Below are positions 17,071 through 24,714 of a stretch of DNA of 45,141 bases, one piece after another (the first letter of the stretch is position 1; every line of letters starts with the position of its first letter). Position numbers and translations under genes: made by a program. The DNA is from Burkholderiaceae bacterium. GTDB taxonomy: Bacteria; Pseudomonadota; Gammaproteobacteria; Burkholderiales; Rhodocyclaceae. A model generated the notes under the pieces. The model saw only the letters and a program-made list of their open reading frames with translations, searched no databases and had not been told where the DNA came from. The stretch covers positions 1-45,141 of the forward strand of contig JAIPCT010000021.1 of NCBI GenBank assembly GCA_021738065.1, in the 5' to 3' direction.

Positions 17071-18540
17071 ATGAATGAACAATTCCTGATCAATTTCACG
17101 CCGCAGGAAACCCGCGTCGCCTTGTTGCAACAAGGCGCGGTGCAGGAGTTGCACATTGAGCGCACCGACGGCCGCGGCATCGTCGGCAACGTCTATCTTG
17201 GTCGCGTGGTACGAGTGCTTCCCGGCATGCAATCGGCGTTCATCGAAATCGGACTGGAACGCACGGCGTTTTTGCACGTGGCCGACATCTGGGGCGAGCG
17301 CAACGGCAGCAACGGTAACGGCAACCAGGAAGCGCGCCCGATCGAGCGCATCCTCAGCGAAGGACAGTCGCTGATGGTGCAGGTGCAAAAAGACCCGCTG
17401 GGGACCAAGGGTGCGCGCCTGACCACGCAAATCTCCATCGCCGGCCGCTTGCTGGTGCATCTGCCTCAGGACAACCATATCGGCATCTCGCAGCGCATCG
17501 GGGACGATGCCGCGCGAGAAAATCTGCGCGCCCGCGTGCAAGCGCTGTTGCCGGCGGACCAGCCCGGCGGCTACATTCTGCGTACAGTCGCCGCCGATGC
17601 CGGCGATGACGAACTGGCGGCCGACATCGCCTACTTGCGCCGCATCTGGGCCGAGATCAAGAGTCGCAGCGTGGGTGCGCTGCCACCAATGCAGCTGCAT
17701 CACGACCTGACGCTTGCGCAGCGAGTGCTGCGTGATCTGGTGAGCAATGAAACCACGGGCGTCCTGATCGACTCGCGCGAAAACTTCCAGAAACTGCAAA
17801 GCTTCGCCAAAGAATATGTGCCTCAGGTCAATGACCGCCTGCTTCACTATACCGGCGACCGACCGCTGTTCGAGTTGCACAACGTCGAGGAAGAAATCCA
17901 GAAAGCGCTGGCGCGCCGCGTTGATCTCAAGTCCGGCGGCTATCTGATATTTGACCAGACCGAGGCCATGACCACGGTGGACGTCAACACCGGCGGCTAT
18001 GTCGGCGCGCGCAATTTCGACGACACCATCTTCAAGACCAATCTTGAAGCGGCGCAGGCCATTGCGCGCCAGCTCAGGTTGCGCAATCTGGGTGGCATCA
18101 TCATTGCCGACTTCATCGACATGGAAGATGAAGAACACAAGGCCGCCGTTCTTGCCGAGTTCAACAAAGCGCTGTCACGCGACCACACGCGCGTTACCGT
18201 ATCCGACTTTACTCAGCTTGGCTTGATCGAGATGACGCGCAAGCGCACCCGGGAAAGCCTCGCCCATGTGCTGTGCGAACCCTGCCCCACCTGCGGCGGT
18301 CGCGGCGAGGTGAAGACGGCGCAGACGGTGTGTTACGAAGTCTTGCGCGAACTGCTGCGCGAAGCCCGTCAGTTCACGGCGCGCGAGATGCGCGTGCTGG
18401 CCTCGCCGGCGGTGATCGATCTGTTTCTCGAGGAAGAGTCGCAGGGACTGGCCATGCTTTCCGAATTCATCGGCCTGCCGATTTCCCTGCATGCGGAAAG
18501 CGGCTACACCCAGGAGCAGTTCGACATCGTTCTGATGTAG
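17071..18540 (+). CDS. rng: Ribonuclease G
   Basis: 489 aa endoribonuclease that trims 16S rRNA 5' ends and mRNAs. An S1-like RNA-binding domain at about 35-125 is split by a Gly/Asn-rich loop (ERNGSNGNGNQEARP). The catalytic core includes DQTEAMTTVDVNTGGYVG and IIIADFIDMEDEEHK with metal-binding aspartates. The zinc link C-x-x-C follows in LCEPCPTCGGRGEVKT. Without the long RNase E scaffold tail, its length fits RNase G. The start matches the family N-terminus MNEQFLINFTPQETRVAL. Confidence 0.96.
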   Translation: MNEQFLINFTPQETRVALLQQGAVQELHIERTDGRGIVGNVYLGRVVRVLPGMQSAFIEIGLERTAFLHVADIWGERNGSNGNGNQEARPIERILSEGQSLMVQVQKDPLGTKGARLTTQISIAGRLLVHLPQDNHIGISQRIGDDAARENLRARVQALLPADQPGGYILRTVAADAGDDELAADIAYLRRIWAEIKSRSVGALPPMQLHHDLTLAQRVLRDLVSNETTGVLIDSRENFQKLQSFAKEYVPQVNDRLLHYTGDRPLFELHNVEEEIQKALARRVDLKSGGYLIFDQTEAMTTVDVNTGGYVGARNFDDTIFKTNLEAAQAIARQLRLRNLGGIIIADFIDMEDEEHKAAVLAEFNKALSRDHTRVTVSDFTQLGLIEMTRKRTRESLAHVLCEPCPTCGGRGEVKTAQTVCYEVLRELLREARQFTAREMRVLASPAVIDLFLEEESQGLAMLSEFIGLPISLHAESGYTQEQFDIVLM

Positions 18541-18562
18541 CGCCGGCACGCTGCCACCCTGC

Positions 18563-18583
18563 CGGGTCGATGCTGACGACCCG
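18563..18583 (+). terminator. Hairpin after rng, possible weak terminator
   Basis: CGGGTCG and CGACCCG pair over 7 bp around a 7-base loop, 23 bases after the rng stop. There is no T tract, so it may be an mRNA 3' stem or processing site and not a terminator. A TAGAAT at 18593-18598 could be the -10 box of tRNA-Gly. Confidence 0.4.
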
Positions 18584-18609
18584 CGAGGCTGCTAGAATCC
18601 ACCACCGAC

Positions 18610-18683
18610 GCGGGTGTCGTATAACGGCATTACCTCAGCTTCCCAAGCTGATGAAGAGGGTTCGACTCCCTTCACCCGCTCCA
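18610..18683 (+). tRNA. tRNA-Gly (anticodon CCC)
   Basis: 74 nt with encoded CCA. Acceptor GCGGGTG pairs with CACCCGC. Anticodon loop CTTCCCAAG has CCC; T-arm GGGTTCGACTCCC. Short D-arm as usual for tRNA-Gly. Confidence 0.95.
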
Positions 18684-18710
18684 GCCAGCTCTTTCAGCCG
18701 TTTGTAGCCA

Positions 18711-19958
18711 CTACTGCTGGGTCGTTTCCGCCTTGATCGCAAGCCATTTTCCGGCGCGCTTCTCGAGAAGGTACTCTTCCAGCGACTCGAATCTATACGG
18801 CTTGTCGGCCAGCCGTCCCTGCTCGACCACCACCGATCTCAGGTTGATCCGGTCACAGCCGGCGCCGGGCGAAAGATCGGCCGACTTGCCCTCGGTCCAA
18901 ACCCGACGCTGCTTGTAGCCCTTGAGCGACTTCATTGCAGCAAGCGTGCTCTGCACCAGTTCCTCACGTCCCAGATCGATACTGGTCATCTTGCCGTCCT
19001 TGTCGCGCACGGTGGCGCGAACCGCTGCATCGTCGGCAAACATGGCGATAATCGTCGGCGCATCATTGCGGGCAATGGCGCCATCCAGTTGTTTGAGCCA
19101 GGTCTTGGCGATCGTTGTCGGCACACAGGCGGCGGCCTTGGGTGCCGCGGGCGCCTTGCGCTTGAGTTCGAGTTGCTGCAGGCTGTCCTGGTCCGCCGTC
19201 GCGGAATAACGATCGAGCTCGGCGTCGAACTCGCCCGGCACATAGAAACTCGGCACCTTGTCCAGCAACACGGGCAGCAGAATCGTCATCAGCGCACGCT
19301 CTCGGACACCCGAGGAAGCGCGCACGAAACCGACCTTGCCCGGATCAATATCGAGCTTGTTTTCGCCGACTTCCATGGTTGTCCCGCCACGGTTGACCTT
19401 GTCATACGTCCCCGCCGGGTTATTGGTTGCTCTGGCCAGTTCAGCGGACAACACATAGGGCTCGTGGTCCGTGCCGCGGATGCCGATGGTCGCCGAAGCG
19501 GTAACGATCGTGTGCCCCGATCGGTTGGTACGCGCGATCCAGCCGCTGATTACCCGCAGGGAACCGGTGAGGAGACGCATGGTGAAGCTGTCGGTCGGCT
19601 TGTCTTCGGCGGCGAATCGTTCCGCGACGAACTCCGTGCTGGGACGAATCGCAATGGCACCCGCATCTTCGGTTTTGAGCACGGCTTCTGCCTGCTGCGC
19701 TGCGCGCAGTCGTTCGCCGACAAATACCGCGTCGCCCTCGCTCAATTTTCTGCTATTGGCGCCATCCCGGGTCGATGCCGTGACATCGCCACGAACACGC
19801 CAGACTGTCGCAAATCGCTTGCCCGAATCCGTGGCCAGAGGCTTGAATTCAAGTGATGGCGCCGCGTGTGCGGGAAACGCGCCGCCCAGCAGGAGGAGGC
19901 AAAACCCGAGGCGGCCCACGATGCCACCGAGACTCGCACGCGTCAATGTCCAATCCAT
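18711..19958 (-). CDS. Exported FecR-domain protein with NTF2/SnoaL-like C-terminus
   Basis: 415 aa from the ATG at 19958, which has GGAG eight bases upstream; an ATG 21 bases earlier lacks this. A signal peptide (about 1-33, ending in PAHA-A) predicts export to the periplasm. Residues about 45-190 match the FecR domain: GDV.A..RDG..R.LSEGDAVFVGERLRA, AIAIRPSTEF, LLTGSLRVISG, ASATIGIRGTDHE. A Pro/Ala/Lys linker then leads to a 130-residue C-terminal region (AKTWLKQLDGAIARNDAPTIIAMF to the end) that looks like an NTF2/SnoaL-type fold. No anti-sigma or TonB partner lies nearby, so this is probably a structural or envelope FecR protein. Function unknown. Confidence 0.8.
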   Translation of the reverse strand: MDWTLTRASLGGIVGRLGFCLLLLGGAFPAHAAPSLEFKPLATDSGKRFATVWRVRGDVTASTRDGANSRKLSEGDAVFVGERLRAAQQAEAVLKTEDAGAIAIRPSTEFVAERFAAEDKPTDSFTMRLLTGSLRVISGWIARTNRSGHTIVTASATIGIRGTDHEPYVLSAELARATNNPAGTYDKVNRGGTTMEVGENKLDIDPGKVGFVRASSGVRERALMTILLPVLLDKVPSFYVPGEFDAELDRYSATADQDSLQQLELKRKAPAAPKAAACVPTTIAKTWLKQLDGAIARNDAPTIIAMFADDAAVRATVRDKDGKMTSIDLGREELVQSTLAAMKSLKGYKQRRVWTEGKSADLSPGAGCDRINLRSVVVEQGRLADKPYRFESLEEYLLEKRAGKWLAIKAETTQQ

Positions 19959-20152
19959 GTTGCACTCCTTCGATATCAAAATCAGGGCGTCGGTTGGGCT
20001 TATTGAATCACACTCTGTGCCAAACGACTAAGCCGTATTATTCACTGCGACGAACCGCATGCGTGTTGCCATGATGGGCCGCTGTCGTCGCCGGGTCGCT
20101 CGAAATGACGCAGCCGTCTCGACGGCAGCAGATTCCGGATCTTTCCCCGCCA

Positions 20153-20737
20153 TCACTCAGTGTGCCGAAGCGCGTGCAACTCCGCAATGGTGTTGATATT
20201 GCCGAAACTTTCGGCCTGATCGTCGAAGCTGACTTCGACTAGATTCAGCGAGGCATGCCAAAGTCCGACCCTGCGTTCGCCCGAAGCGAGAAAGGTCTCC
20301 AGTCGTGGCAGCAACTCGCGGCGCACCAGACAAAACGCCCGGTGCACCCGCGTACCGGTTCGAGCCACGGCGAGCTCGGCATTTTCCGCTGTCAGCGCTT
20401 CCAGCAGCCGGCTCACGAGATCGGATGGCAAAAAGGGCGAGTCACACGGCACCGTTGCCAGCAAGGGACTGCCCGCCACGCTCAGCGCCGCATGCAATCC
20501 CGCCAGGGGTCCGGCGAAATCGGGAATCCTGTCGGGCAACACGCGGTAGCCGAATTCGCCATAGCGGCCAAGATTCTGGTTGGCGTTGATCCAGACGGCA
20601 TCCACCTGCGGCGCCAAACGATCCAGAACCCATTGCACCATCGGGCGGCCGTTCAAGTCCTGCAGACCCTTGTCGACACCTCCCATGCGTCGACCCAGCC
20701 CGCCCGCGAGAACGATTCCAGTGATTTCCGGCTTCAT
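20153..20737 (-). CDS. mobA: Molybdenum cofactor guanylyltransferase
   Basis: 194 aa, cytoplasmic; transfers GMP from GTP to molybdopterin to give the guanine-dinucleotide cofactor used by DMSO-reductase-family enzymes. It shows the signature ITGIVLAGGLGRRMGGVDKG, NANQN, RVLPDRIPDFAGPLAGLHAAL and TVPCDSPFLP with the metal-binding Asp. The start codon lies inside the end of the upstream zinc-ribbon gene (4-base overlap), so both are one transcript. Implies that the organism makes molybdoenzymes. Confidence 0.94.
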   Translation of the reverse strand: MKPEITGIVLAGGLGRRMGGVDKGLQDLNGRPMVQWVLDRLAPQVDAVWINANQNLGRYGEFGYRVLPDRIPDFAGPLAGLHAALSVAGSPLLATVPCDSPFLPSDLVSRLLEALTAENAELAVARTGTRVHRAFCLVRRELLPRLETFLASGERRVGLWHASLNLVEVSFDDQAESFGNINTIAELHALRHTE

Positions 20738-21450
20738 CGTTTCAGCATGCCCCAGACCATGGCCACCCCGTCGAGCAATAGATCGCCGACATCTGCAGTT
20801 ACTACGCTGGCGCGCTCGCCTCGACGCTGATTGCGTTCGCGCTCACTGGCCAGTATCGCTTCGGCCAGTGCCGCCGGGTCAGTTGGCGCCTGATGTTTCA
20901 TTGCCGCCTGCTGATACCCCGCCAGCGCGTCTTCGACCGCGCGCGGATCAAGAATCGCGATGGGTGCACGACAATGCCGGCAGGCGCTATCGCGACGAAT
21001 ATCGACAGGAGCGCCGCAACCGGTGCAACGCACGACCCCGATTCGGGCCTTGAGTTCGTTCAGTTCGGCGCCGTTCAACTGACGCACAAATCCTTTTTCG
21101 ATCATGAACTGGGAGAACGTGATGAAGCGGCCGTGCTGACCGCAGCGCTGATAATTGAACAAGCCGCTTATGACGCGATCCTGCAACGCGAGTAAAGCTT
21201 CGCTGCAGCGCGGACAATTCAGGGGGCTGGCCAGCGGCAGCCGCTGATCGTTGCGATGCTGGTGAATCAGCTTGAAGAGTTCGATCACGCCGGCAGGAGC
21301 GAGTCGCGGGCTCTCATATTCGTCAAACCAGATTCCCTGGCAAGCAAAGCACAGATCAAGTTCGATGTCGCCATTGATCCTGCGCTCAAAATGATGCAAC
21401 TCCATCGGCGCCCGGCAGGAAGGGCAAACGGTGGTCTTCAACTCAGGCAT
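20734..21450 (-). CDS. Zinc-ribbon (zf-TFIIB-like) protein
   Basis: 238 aa with several zinc knuckles. The N-terminal CPSCRAPMELHHF with LCFACQGIWFDEYE is the zf-TFIIB pattern (two CxxC pairs plus the GIWFD/E motif). A second knuckle CPRCSEALL is paired with a CGQHGRF segment. A third, CTGCGAPVDIRRDSACRHC, lies at about 140-160. The C-terminal third is Ala/Arg-rich and ends in LLLDGVAMVWGMLKR. No signal peptide. It precedes mobA with a 4-base overlap, which could hint at a link with molybdenum metabolism, but no known role supports that. Confidence 0.75.
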   Translation of the reverse strand: MPELKTTVCPSCRAPMELHHFERRINGDIELDLCFACQGIWFDEYESPRLAPAGVIELFKLIHQHRNDQRLPLASPLNCPRCSEALLALQDRVISGLFNYQRCGQHGRFITFSQFMIEKGFVRQLNGAELNELKARIGVVRCTGCGAPVDIRRDSACRHCRAPIAILDPRAVEDALAGYQQAAMKHQAPTDPAALAEAILASERERNQRRGERASVVTADVGDLLLDGVAMVWGMLKR

Positions 21451-21533
21451 CGCCCATACGCCGTGAAAAATGATTCAGCCCGGCGCTCCGTTCGCAGCGC
21501 GAGCGGCCGCGACTGAGACCATCGGCAATGCTC

Positions 21534-21556
21534 GCCGTAGTGCCAGCGCCGACTTT
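21534..21556 (-). repeat. Dispersed GTCGGCGCTGG element, 21/23 copy
   Basis: On the minus strand, AAAGTCGGCGCTGGC followed by ACTACGGC (two changes from GATACGGC). Located in the gap upstream of the zinc-ribbon gene. Confidence 0.75.
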
Positions 21557-21746
21557 CCAGGCCAGGGCGGCCGCAACGGAGGCGGGGTCACCGCGGCAAA
21601 CAGAAGCCCGCGGCAAACACTGAGCGAACGAAAACGAAAAGCGCGTTGTCATGATTTCGCCCAATGACGGGCAGCAACGAAACCGGGACATTGTAGCGGC
21701 TGCCTCGATTCGCGCCCACGATAAAACGCTAACCCGATATTGCGCG

Positions 21747-21783
21747 AAAGGCCGCCGTGATGCGTGGCATCACCCGACGGCCT
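21747..21783 (-). terminator. Terminator hairpin downstream of dsbC
   Basis: AGGCC at 21749-21753 and GGCCT at 21779-21783 begin a stem of about 15 pairs with small mismatches, located 11 bases after the dsbC stop. The T stretch on the minus strand is short, so efficiency is uncertain. Confidence 0.6.
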
Positions 21784-21793
21784 CATTCAACAA

Positions 21794-22474
21794 TTAACTG
21801 CCCGATTCGCTGAAGCGCTTTTCGATTTCCTGCGCCGGAATATAGCCGCCGACGCGTTCGCCGCCGGCGAAAAAGATGGCCGGAGTACCGTTGATGCGCA
21901 GTTTGCGACCGAGCTGTGCGGACTTATCCAGTCCCGACGTATCGCACTTGGCGGACGCAACCGGCGGGGTTCTTCCGTTCGTCATCCAGTCGGTCCAGGC
22001 TTTGGTTTTGTCCGGCGCGCACCAGATTGCCTTCGACTTGTTGTACGAGTCGTCGCCCAATACCGGATAGAGAAAGGTGTAAACGGTCACGTCTTTCAGG
22101 GTGAGGATTTCCTTCGCCAGCTTCTTGCAATAGCCGCAATTGGGGTCTTCAAATGTCACCATGACGTTCTTACCGGGACCGCGTACCTGCTTCAGCGCCA
22201 GTTCCAGCGGCAGAGAGTTGAACAGTCGCTCCGCCGTCAGATTCTTGCCCGTCTTGGTTTCATGCAGACTGCCAAACAGCAAGTAGTTGGCCTTGTCATC
22301 GGCGTAGAACGTCTGATCATCCACCGTCACTTCCCATATTCCGGCCATGGGCGACTTGACGATCTTTTCGACTTTGCCGAGCCGTGCCTCGACGGCCTTT
22401 TTTACATCGGCCTCGTCGGCAACGGCAGCCAGCGACAGGCAGGCAAGAATAAGGGCAAGCAGGGGCAGCTTCAT
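21794..22474 (-). CDS. dsbC: Thiol:disulfide interchange protein DsbC
   Basis: 226 aa periplasmic disulfide isomerase. A cleavable signal peptide (about 1-19, LSLAAVA-DE) precedes the DsbC dimerisation domain (DVKKAVEARLGKVEKIVKSP). The thioredoxin fold follows, with active site C113-G-Y-C116 in FEDPNCGYCKKL and cis-Pro in NGTPAIFFAGG. A second cysteine pair (AIWCAPDKT, ASAKCDTSG) corresponds to the structural disulfide of E. coli DsbC. It is 17 bases after the ubiquinone hydroxylase-like gene on the same strand. Suggests secreted proteins with several disulfides. Confidence 0.95.
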   Translation of the reverse strand: MKLPLLALILACLSLAAVADEADVKKAVEARLGKVEKIVKSPMAGIWEVTVDDQTFYADDKANYLLFGSLHETKTGKNLTAERLFNSLPLELALKQVRGPGKNVMVTFEDPNCGYCKKLAKEILTLKDVTVYTFLYPVLGDDSYNKSKAIWCAPDKTKAWTDWMTNGRTPPVASAKCDTSGLDKSAQLGRKLRINGTPAIFFAGGERVGGYIPAQEIEKRFSESGS

Positions 22475-22491
22475 AGGTTCTCCACGATTAA

Positions 22492-23649
22492 TCAGGACGC
22501 CAGCGCGTAGCGGACCAGCAGGTCCTTTACGACCGGTAAAGTGTTGGTTAGGTTCAACCCGAAATTGCGCAAGCGGGTCAGACGGGCGCCCGCAGGCTGA
22601 AACAGGTCGTGCAGACTATCAGTGACCGCCTGCAAAGTCACGACCTCCTCCTTGCGCGCCCGCTCATAGGAGCGCAACAGCCAGAGATCGCCGCAATCGA
22701 CGTGACCCGGCTTTTCGCACAAAACCTCGGAAAGCACCCGGGCATCCTGAAAACCCAGATTGATGCCATGACCGGACAAGGGGTGGATCGTATGCGCGGC
22801 ATCACCGATCAGCGCCAGCCTCGGTGCCACGCACTGCGGAGCACGCATCAGACGCAGCGGAAATCCGCGCGGCGCCGTAATCAGTTTCAGTTCACCCAGG
22901 CGCTCGCCGCCCGCCTCGGCCACGCGCCCGCAAAGCGCAGCCGGGTCGAGTGCCAACAATTCACGCCCGTGTCCGTCGGAAGTCGACCAGACGATAGAAA
23001 TGCGATTGCCCGGCAAGGGCAGCCATGCCAGCACCCCTTCCTTGCCGAACCACTGAAATGCCACGCCGCGATGCGCCTGATCGGTTTCGAAATTGGCGAC
23101 AACTCCCAGTTGATCGTAGGGGTCGAAGCGTACTGCGATACCCGCCGCCGCACGCGTCCAGGAATCCGCGCCATCGGCCGCGATGATCAGCCGCGCGACA
23201 AGACAGCGACCGTCTTCCAGCGTTAATCGTGCCGCATCAGGAGCGAAGCTAATCCCCTGCGGGCTCGCCGGACAGAGCAGACTCAGGTTTCCCTGGCGCT
23301 TGACGGTCTCCCATAGCTCACGCTGCATCAATGCCGATTCGACGATCCAGGCCAGTTCCGACACACCGCTGCCATACGCCGTGAGATCCAGCCGCCCTCC
23401 GGCATCGCCATGTATCTCCATGGCCCGTACCGGCTCCATCCGCGCCCGGTCCAGGTGGCTCCAAACACCAAGGGATTCAAGAAAGCGCGCGTTGGCCGGG
23501 CTGACCGCATAGACCCGCGAATCCCAGGCTTCGGCAAACACCGGCGGCCGTGCCTCAACCAAAGCCACCGACACCGCCGAACGGCGCAGAGCCGCTGCCA
23601 TGGCCAAACCGGCCAGCCCACCGCCCACAATCACGACATCGAAGTCCAT
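22492..23649 (-). CDS. UbiH/UbiF/VisC-family FAD-dependent hydroxylase
   Basis: 385 aa flavoprotein monooxygenase of ubiquinone synthesis (ring hydroxylation at the membrane). It shows the FAD GxGxxG loop DVVIVGGGLAGLAMAAALR at the N-terminus, the middle motif AADGADSWTR and the second FAD motif LALIGDAAHTIHPLSGHGIN followed by LGFQDARVLSE. The family assignment is firm; which ring position it hydroxylates cannot be told here. The ATG at 23649 starts just before the Rossmann loop and is preferred over a TTG 36 bases earlier. Its start region lies close to the tRNA-Met promoter on the other strand. Confidence 0.9.
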   Translation of the reverse strand: MDFDVVIVGGGLAGLAMAAALRRSAVSVALVEARPPVFAEAWDSRVYAVSPANARFLESLGVWSHLDRARMEPVRAMEIHGDAGGRLDLTAYGSGVSELAWIVESALMQRELWETVKRQGNLSLLCPASPQGISFAPDAARLTLEDGRCLVARLIIAADGADSWTRAAAGIAVRFDPYDQLGVVANFETDQAHRGVAFQWFGKEGVLAWLPLPGNRISIVWSTSDGHGRELLALDPAALCGRVAEAGGERLGELKLITAPRGFPLRLMRAPQCVAPRLALIGDAAHTIHPLSGHGINLGFQDARVLSEVLCEKPGHVDCGDLWLLRSYERARKEEVVTLQAVTDSLHDLFQPAGARLTRLRNFGLNLTNTLPVVKDLLVRYALAS

Positions 23650-23678
23650 GCCCCGATTGTCGCCCACCAGCGCCTGCC

Positions 23679-23708
23679 TTGACAAGACAAGCGTGCGGCG
23701 AGGATAAT
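23679..23708 (+). promoter_or_regulatory. Sigma-70 promoter of tRNA-Met
   Basis: TTGACA (23679-23684), 18-base spacer, GATAAT (23703-23708), 15 bases before the tRNA. Confidence 0.8.
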
Positions 23709-23723
23709 TCCGCCCCTTTATGC

Positions 23724-23800
23724 GGTGATGTAGCTCAGTCGGTTAGAGCATCGGATTCATAATCCGGGGGTCGGTGGTTCAAGTCCACTCATCACCACCA
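23724..23800 (+). tRNA. tRNA-Met (anticodon CAT), elongator type
   Basis: 77 nt with encoded CCA. Acceptor GGTGATG pairs with CATCACC in full, so it is not an initiator tRNA (which has a mismatched first pair). Anticodon loop ATTCATAAT contains CAT; T-arm GTTCAAGTC. Confidence 0.95.
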
Positions 23801-23810
23801 GTCATACCAA

Positions 23811-23838
23811 GGCCTCCAGCGATGGAGGCCTTTTTATT
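23811..23838 (+). terminator. Terminator of tRNA-Met
   Basis: GGCCTCC and GGAGGCC pair over 7 bp around AGCGAT, followed by TTTTTATTT. Confidence 0.93.
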
Positions 23839-24069
23839 TCTTTGCGGATTTGTCTGTGTAGGAACAGTGCAGGAAACGCGAGGCACACGGCCAGTAGCAA
23901 GGCAGCCCCGCGACCGGGTCGAGAGCAGGCTGCATGCTCTTGGCAGCCTGGCGCAGCAAACCCTTGAGGCGGTGTACGCTATGTATTGGCAGCAGGCGCG
24001 GCAGTTCTGTGCTTGCTGCCATGCAGACACGCGTTTTTTCGCTTAGAAATTTGTAAGCGCAGACCAGGC
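23839..24069. other. Gap between tRNA-Met terminator and toxin promoter
   Basis: No gene is supported. Open frames on both strands here are Cys/Arg-rich and overlap the tRNA or its terminator. No repeat of the tRNA 3' end, as would mark an integration site, is visible here or in the next kilobase. Confidence 0.5.
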
Positions 24070-24097
24070 TTGACGGTTATATCCGTATTGATATACT
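24070..24097 (+). promoter_or_regulatory. Promoter with overlapping palindromic operator of the toxin-antitoxin pair
   Basis: TTGACG (24070-24075), 16-base spacer, TATACT (24092-24097). TATATC (24078-24083) and GATATA (24090-24095) form an inverted repeat with a 6-base spacer that covers spacer and -10 box, as expected for autorepression by the helix-turn-helix antitoxin. The -10 box lies so close to the toxin ATG (24104) that the message may be leaderless. Confidence 0.7.
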
Positions 24098-24103
24098 TGG
24101 CTC

Positions 24104-24430
24104 ATGAAACCTGTGCGATTTCTCGGCGACTCGCTCAAACGCCTGCGCGAGTTCCCATCGGACGCCAAGCAGGATGCTGGTCGACAACTTGATCGAGTGC
24201 AACAAGGGAAGCAACCGAACGACTTCAAGCCCAAGCCTTCTATCGGCAAAGGTGTCGAGGAAATTCGGGTTTGGGATGATGCAGGAACCTACCGCGTGAT
24301 TTACACAGCACGGTTGGCGGGTGCGGTCTATGTACTTCACGCCTTCCAGAAGAAAACACAAGCAACATCGAAGCGAGATATTGAAATTGCCAAAACACGC
24401 TTCGCCCAACTGATAAGGGGTGAACTATGA
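24104..24430 (+). CDS. RelE/HigB-like toxin of a type II toxin-antitoxin pair
   Basis: 108 aa. It resembles phage Gp49/HigB-type RelE-superfamily mRNA interferases: RFLGDSLKRLREFP..AK.DAGRQLDRVQQG, then GVEEIRVWDDAGTYRVIYTARLAGAVYVLHAFQKK, the core strands of the fold with basic residues (R, R, K, K) suited to RNA contact. The C-terminal helix is DIEIAKTRFAQLI. Toxin before antitoxin and a 4-base ATGA overlap are the usual HigBA order. There is no Shine-Dalgarno before the ATG. Base composition is clearly AT-richer than the neighbours, which suggests horizontal arrival, and the site is right after a tRNA gene. Confidence 0.87.
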   Translation: MKPVRFLGDSLKRLREFPSDAKQDAGRQLDRVQQGKQPNDFKPKPSIGKGVEEIRVWDDAGTYRVIYTARLAGAVYVLHAFQKKTQATSKRDIEIAKTRFAQLIRGEL

Positions 24431-24714
24431 GCAAGCCGAAAGCGGAAAGCTATGCCAGCGTATGGGACGCGATTGCCGACACGCCTGAAGAGGCGGTAAA
24501 TCTTCGTGTCCGCTCTGAGCTGATAGACAAAATTGCTGGATTCATTGAAGAGAACGGCTGGACACAAAAAGAAGCCGCAAGCCATTGTGGTGTAACTCAG
24601 CCACGCATCAACGATTTGCTACGTGGGCGTATTTCACGATTCTCCCTCGACGCATTGGTAAACATTGCGGCATCGCTGGGCCGCCGCGTACATATCGAGT
24701 TTGAAGCTGCCTAA
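24427..24714 (+). CDS. XRE/HigA-like helix-turn-helix antitoxin
   Basis: 95 aa. The N-terminal part (about 1-30) is the likely toxin-binding segment. Residues about 30-85 form a Cro/C1-type helix-turn-helix: IAGFIEENGWTQKEAASHCGVTQPRINDLLRGRISRFSLDALVNIAASLG. The VTQPRINDLLRGR recognition helix is typical of HigA antitoxins that pair with RelE-like toxins. It probably represses its own operon at the palindrome overlapping the promoter. Translation is coupled to the toxin through ATGA. Confidence 0.88.
   Translation: MSKPKAESYASVWDAIADTPEEAVNLRVRSELIDKIAGFIEENGWTQKEAASHCGVTQPRINDLLRGRISRFSLDALVNIAASLGRRVHIEFEAA

Larger units (their letters stand above)
21451..21793. other. Intergenic region between zinc-ribbon gene and dsbC
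   Basis: 343 bases on the leader side of the zinc-ribbon/mobA operon. It contains a near copy of the dispersed repeat (21534-21556) and the dsbC terminator hairpin. A minus-strand frame of 82 codons overlaps the zinc-ribbon start and spans the repeat; its composition is Arg/Ser-rich and unlike a real protein. Confidence 0.6.

Noticed and set aside
16963..18138. 391-codon minus-strand open frame
   Set aside because: Antisense to rng; no recognisable domain.
21443..21691. 82-codon minus-strand frame upstream of the zinc-ribbon gene
   Set aside because: Overlaps the zinc-ribbon start, has Arg/Ser-rich composition and no ribosome-binding site; open mainly because of base composition.
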